Source: CG2-30-40-21 sp043806395 (GTDB taxonomy: Bacteria > UBA9089 > CG2-30-40-21). From it: a stretch of 7,145 bases of DNA. The notes below the pieces were generated by a model that made no database searches, was not told the origin of the DNA, and worked only from the letters and a program-made list of their open reading frames with translations. Where the stretch lies: NCBI GenBank assembly GCA_043806395.1, contig JAZDHC010000096.1:1-7145 (forward strand), given 5' to 3'. Positions 6,081-7,145 of this stretch are shown one piece after another. How positions within the stretch are numbered: position 1 is the first letter of the stretch; each line of letters starts with the position of its first letter. A program made the translations under genes and the position numbers.

Positions 6081-6710
6081 ATGTTTCAAAGTTATAATCT
6101 TTTACAAATATTAATCCAGGGTGGCATAGCCATGATCCCTTTATTAATCTGTTCCTTGATAGTTGTGGCAATAATTATGGAGAGGTTTATGGCTTATCGA
6201 CGAATAAAGTTTGATGTAGAGGATGCATTATACAAGATTCAACATAACATACTCAAGGGAAATATTTTAGAGGCAGTCAGCCTTTGTGAATCAAAGGCAT
6301 CACCAATAGCCATAGTGCTTAGGGCAGGGCTCTTAAAATATGATCGAGACAAGGATGAGATATTAGAGGCAATGGAACGAGTCAGGATGGAAGAGATTAA
6401 AAAACTAAAAAAATATGTCTGGGTAGTGGGTACTATTGGAAGTTGTGCCCCATTTATTGGTTTGTTTGGTGCTATTATTGGTATCATAAGAGTCTTTTAT
6501 AATATTGCAGCCACTGGTTCAGGCGGAATAACTGTTGTTTCAGGTGGGCTGGCTGAGGCATTAATCGCTACAGTCGTTGGTTTGGCTATAGCAATTATTG
6601 CGGTTATTGGGTATAATTGGTGTATAGTAAGTATTTCTAATGCAACTGAAGAGATGAAGATTTATACCCTCAGGTTATTGGAGATATTGGCAGATTGTCG
6701 AGAGAAATAG
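6081..6710 (+). CDS. exbB: ExbB/TolQ/MotA-family proton channel protein
   Basis: ExbB forms the pentameric inner-membrane channel that, with ExbD, uses the proton gradient to energise TonB-type proteins. This 209-residue protein has the three expected membrane segments: about 14-34 (GGIAMIPLLICSLIVVAIIM), about 113-139 (VWVVGTIGSCAPFIGLFGAI) and about 155-178. A long cytoplasmic loop lies between the first two. The signature SGGLAEALIATVVGLAIAI (154-172) supplies the pore Glu (E159) and Thr (T164), equivalent to E176 and T181 of E. coli ExbB. In the second membrane segment the usual GLxGTVxG reads GLFGAIIG, so the conserved Thr (E. coli T148) is Ala131. The ATG follows a strong AAAAGGAGGA site at 6067-6076. 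exbD begins 16 bases after the stop. ExbB rather than TolQ is chosen because of the receptor neighbour; no Tol-Pal genes are visible. Confidence 0.9.
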   Translation: MFQSYNLLQILIQGGIAMIPLLICSLIVVAIIMERFMAYRRIKFDVEDALYKIQHNILKGNILEAVSLCESKASPIAIVLRAGLLKYDRDKDEILEAMERVRMEEIKKLKKYVWVVGTIGSCAPFIGLFGAIIGIIRVFYNIAATGSGGITVVSGGLAEALIATVVGLAIAIIAVIGYNWCIVSISNATEEMKIYTLRLLEILADCREK

Positions 6711-6726
6711 AATGGGGGATTTATAA

Positions 6727-7145
6727 ATGAAAACCTTTATCGATGAAAACAATGAAGAAAAGATAATAGGGACGATAAATATCACCCCTTTTACAGATAT
6801 GTTTTTAATTCTATTGCTTATATTTATGATAGCCACACCATTTTTGATGCAGGAAGGAATAAAGGTTAATCTGCCCTCATCAGGAGTAAGTCAGGAGCAG
6901 CCTGAAGGGGTAATAGTCACTCTGACAAAAGACAATAGGATATTTATTGAAGATACGGAAATAACCATGGAAAATCTCAGCAATGCTTTGATAAAAAAGA
7001 TTGGAGAGGCTAAGGAAAAACTGGTTATTGTTCGTGGAGATACGACGGTTATGTTGGGAAGTGCAGTAAATATTATGGATATGGCAAAGCTCGCAGGGGC
7101 AACAAAGATAGCGATTGCTACAGAGAAAATAGAGGAAACCGACAG
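6727..7145 (+). CDS. exbD: ExbD/TolR biopolymer transport protein (3' end cut by window edge)
   Basis: The frame is open from the ATG at 6727 to the window end (139 codons visible). The usual family length is about 135-145, so only a short tail is missing. A short cytoplasmic N-terminus leads into INITPFTDMFLILLLIFMIA, the family's single membrane helix. It contains the essential proton-carrying Asp at residue 24 (E. coli ExbD D25). The periplasmic domain follows: IKVNLPSS, then VIVTLTKDNRIFIEDTEIT, LVIVRGDTTVMLGSAVNIMD and LAGATKIAIATEK. This is the usual ExbD/TolR order, in which the 'vxxGD..v.y..v..vmd..k.aG...i.l.t' pattern is diagnostic. It lies 16 bases after exbB behind a G-run ribosome site (6714-6718). 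It functions in the ExbB pore to couple proton flow to TonB motion. A TonB gene would be expected next. Confidence 0.93.
   Translation, partial: MKTFIDENNEEKIIGTINITPFTDMFLILLLIFMIATPFLMQEGIKVNLPSSGVSQEQPEGVIVTLTKDNRIFIEDTEITMENLSNALIKKIGEAKEKLVIVRGDTTVMLGSAVNIMDMAKLAGATKIAIATEKIEETD

Noticed and set aside
5835..6089. Reverse-strand open frame of 84 codons covering the receptor-exbB gap, with FTAETRRHRE and SLCLCVSAVNP peptides.
   Set aside because: These peptides are the well-known artefact of translating the ACCGCAGAGACGCAGAG-type repeat. The frame spans the inverted repeat and the end of the receptor gene and lacks its own ribosome site.

Overview
This AT-rich window carries seven genes, all on the + strand. 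The organism appears to be a Gram-negative (diderm) bacterium, because the locus encodes an outer-membrane beta-barrel of the TonB-dependent receptor type, an ExbB-type and an ExbD-type inner-membrane motor subunit, and an exported TPR protein. I cannot place it in a phylum. The many palindromic repeats between genes and the many cysteines in an exported protein would suit an uncultured or anaerobic lineage, but that is inference.

Layout. (1) Bases 1-714: 3' part of surE, a survival-type nucleotidase, cut by the window edge. (2) Bases 715-952: a non-coding spacer packed with repeats. It holds a long hairpin touching the surE stop codon, a half copy of that hairpin 110 bases downstream, a degenerate copy of an 'ACCGCAGAGACGCAGAG'-type repeat, a C-run/G-run palindrome, and then a near-consensus sigma-70 promoter. 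(3) Bases 953-3517: an 854-residue exported protein made almost entirely of about 22 TPR repeats. (4) Bases 3518-4130: a short spacer with repeated GTCAG motifs, then a compact toxin-antitoxin pair (BrnT/RelE-like toxin followed by a CopG/BrnA-like antitoxin, overlapping by 11 bases). (5) Bases 4161-5945: a 594-residue outer-membrane protein whose C-terminal two-thirds look like a TonB-dependent receptor barrel, with a proline-rich segment where the plug should be. (6) Bases 5946-6080: an intercistronic spacer dominated by a 29-base-arm inverted repeat. (7) Bases 6081-6710 and 6727-7145: exbB and the nearly complete exbD.

How it may work together. ExbB and ExbD form the proton-driven motor that energises TonB or a TonB-like partner. 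The barrel protein is the natural outer-membrane client, and the TPR protein is a likely periplasmic scaffold. The single strong promoter in front of the TPR gene and the lack of any convincing terminator downstream suggest one transcription unit, with a toxin-antitoxin cassette embedded in it. A TonB gene, if present, should lie just past the right edge. The most interesting points are the apparently plug-less receptor, the TA cassette inside an envelope-energisation operon, the loss of a conserved pore threonine in ExbB, and the layered palindromic repeats.
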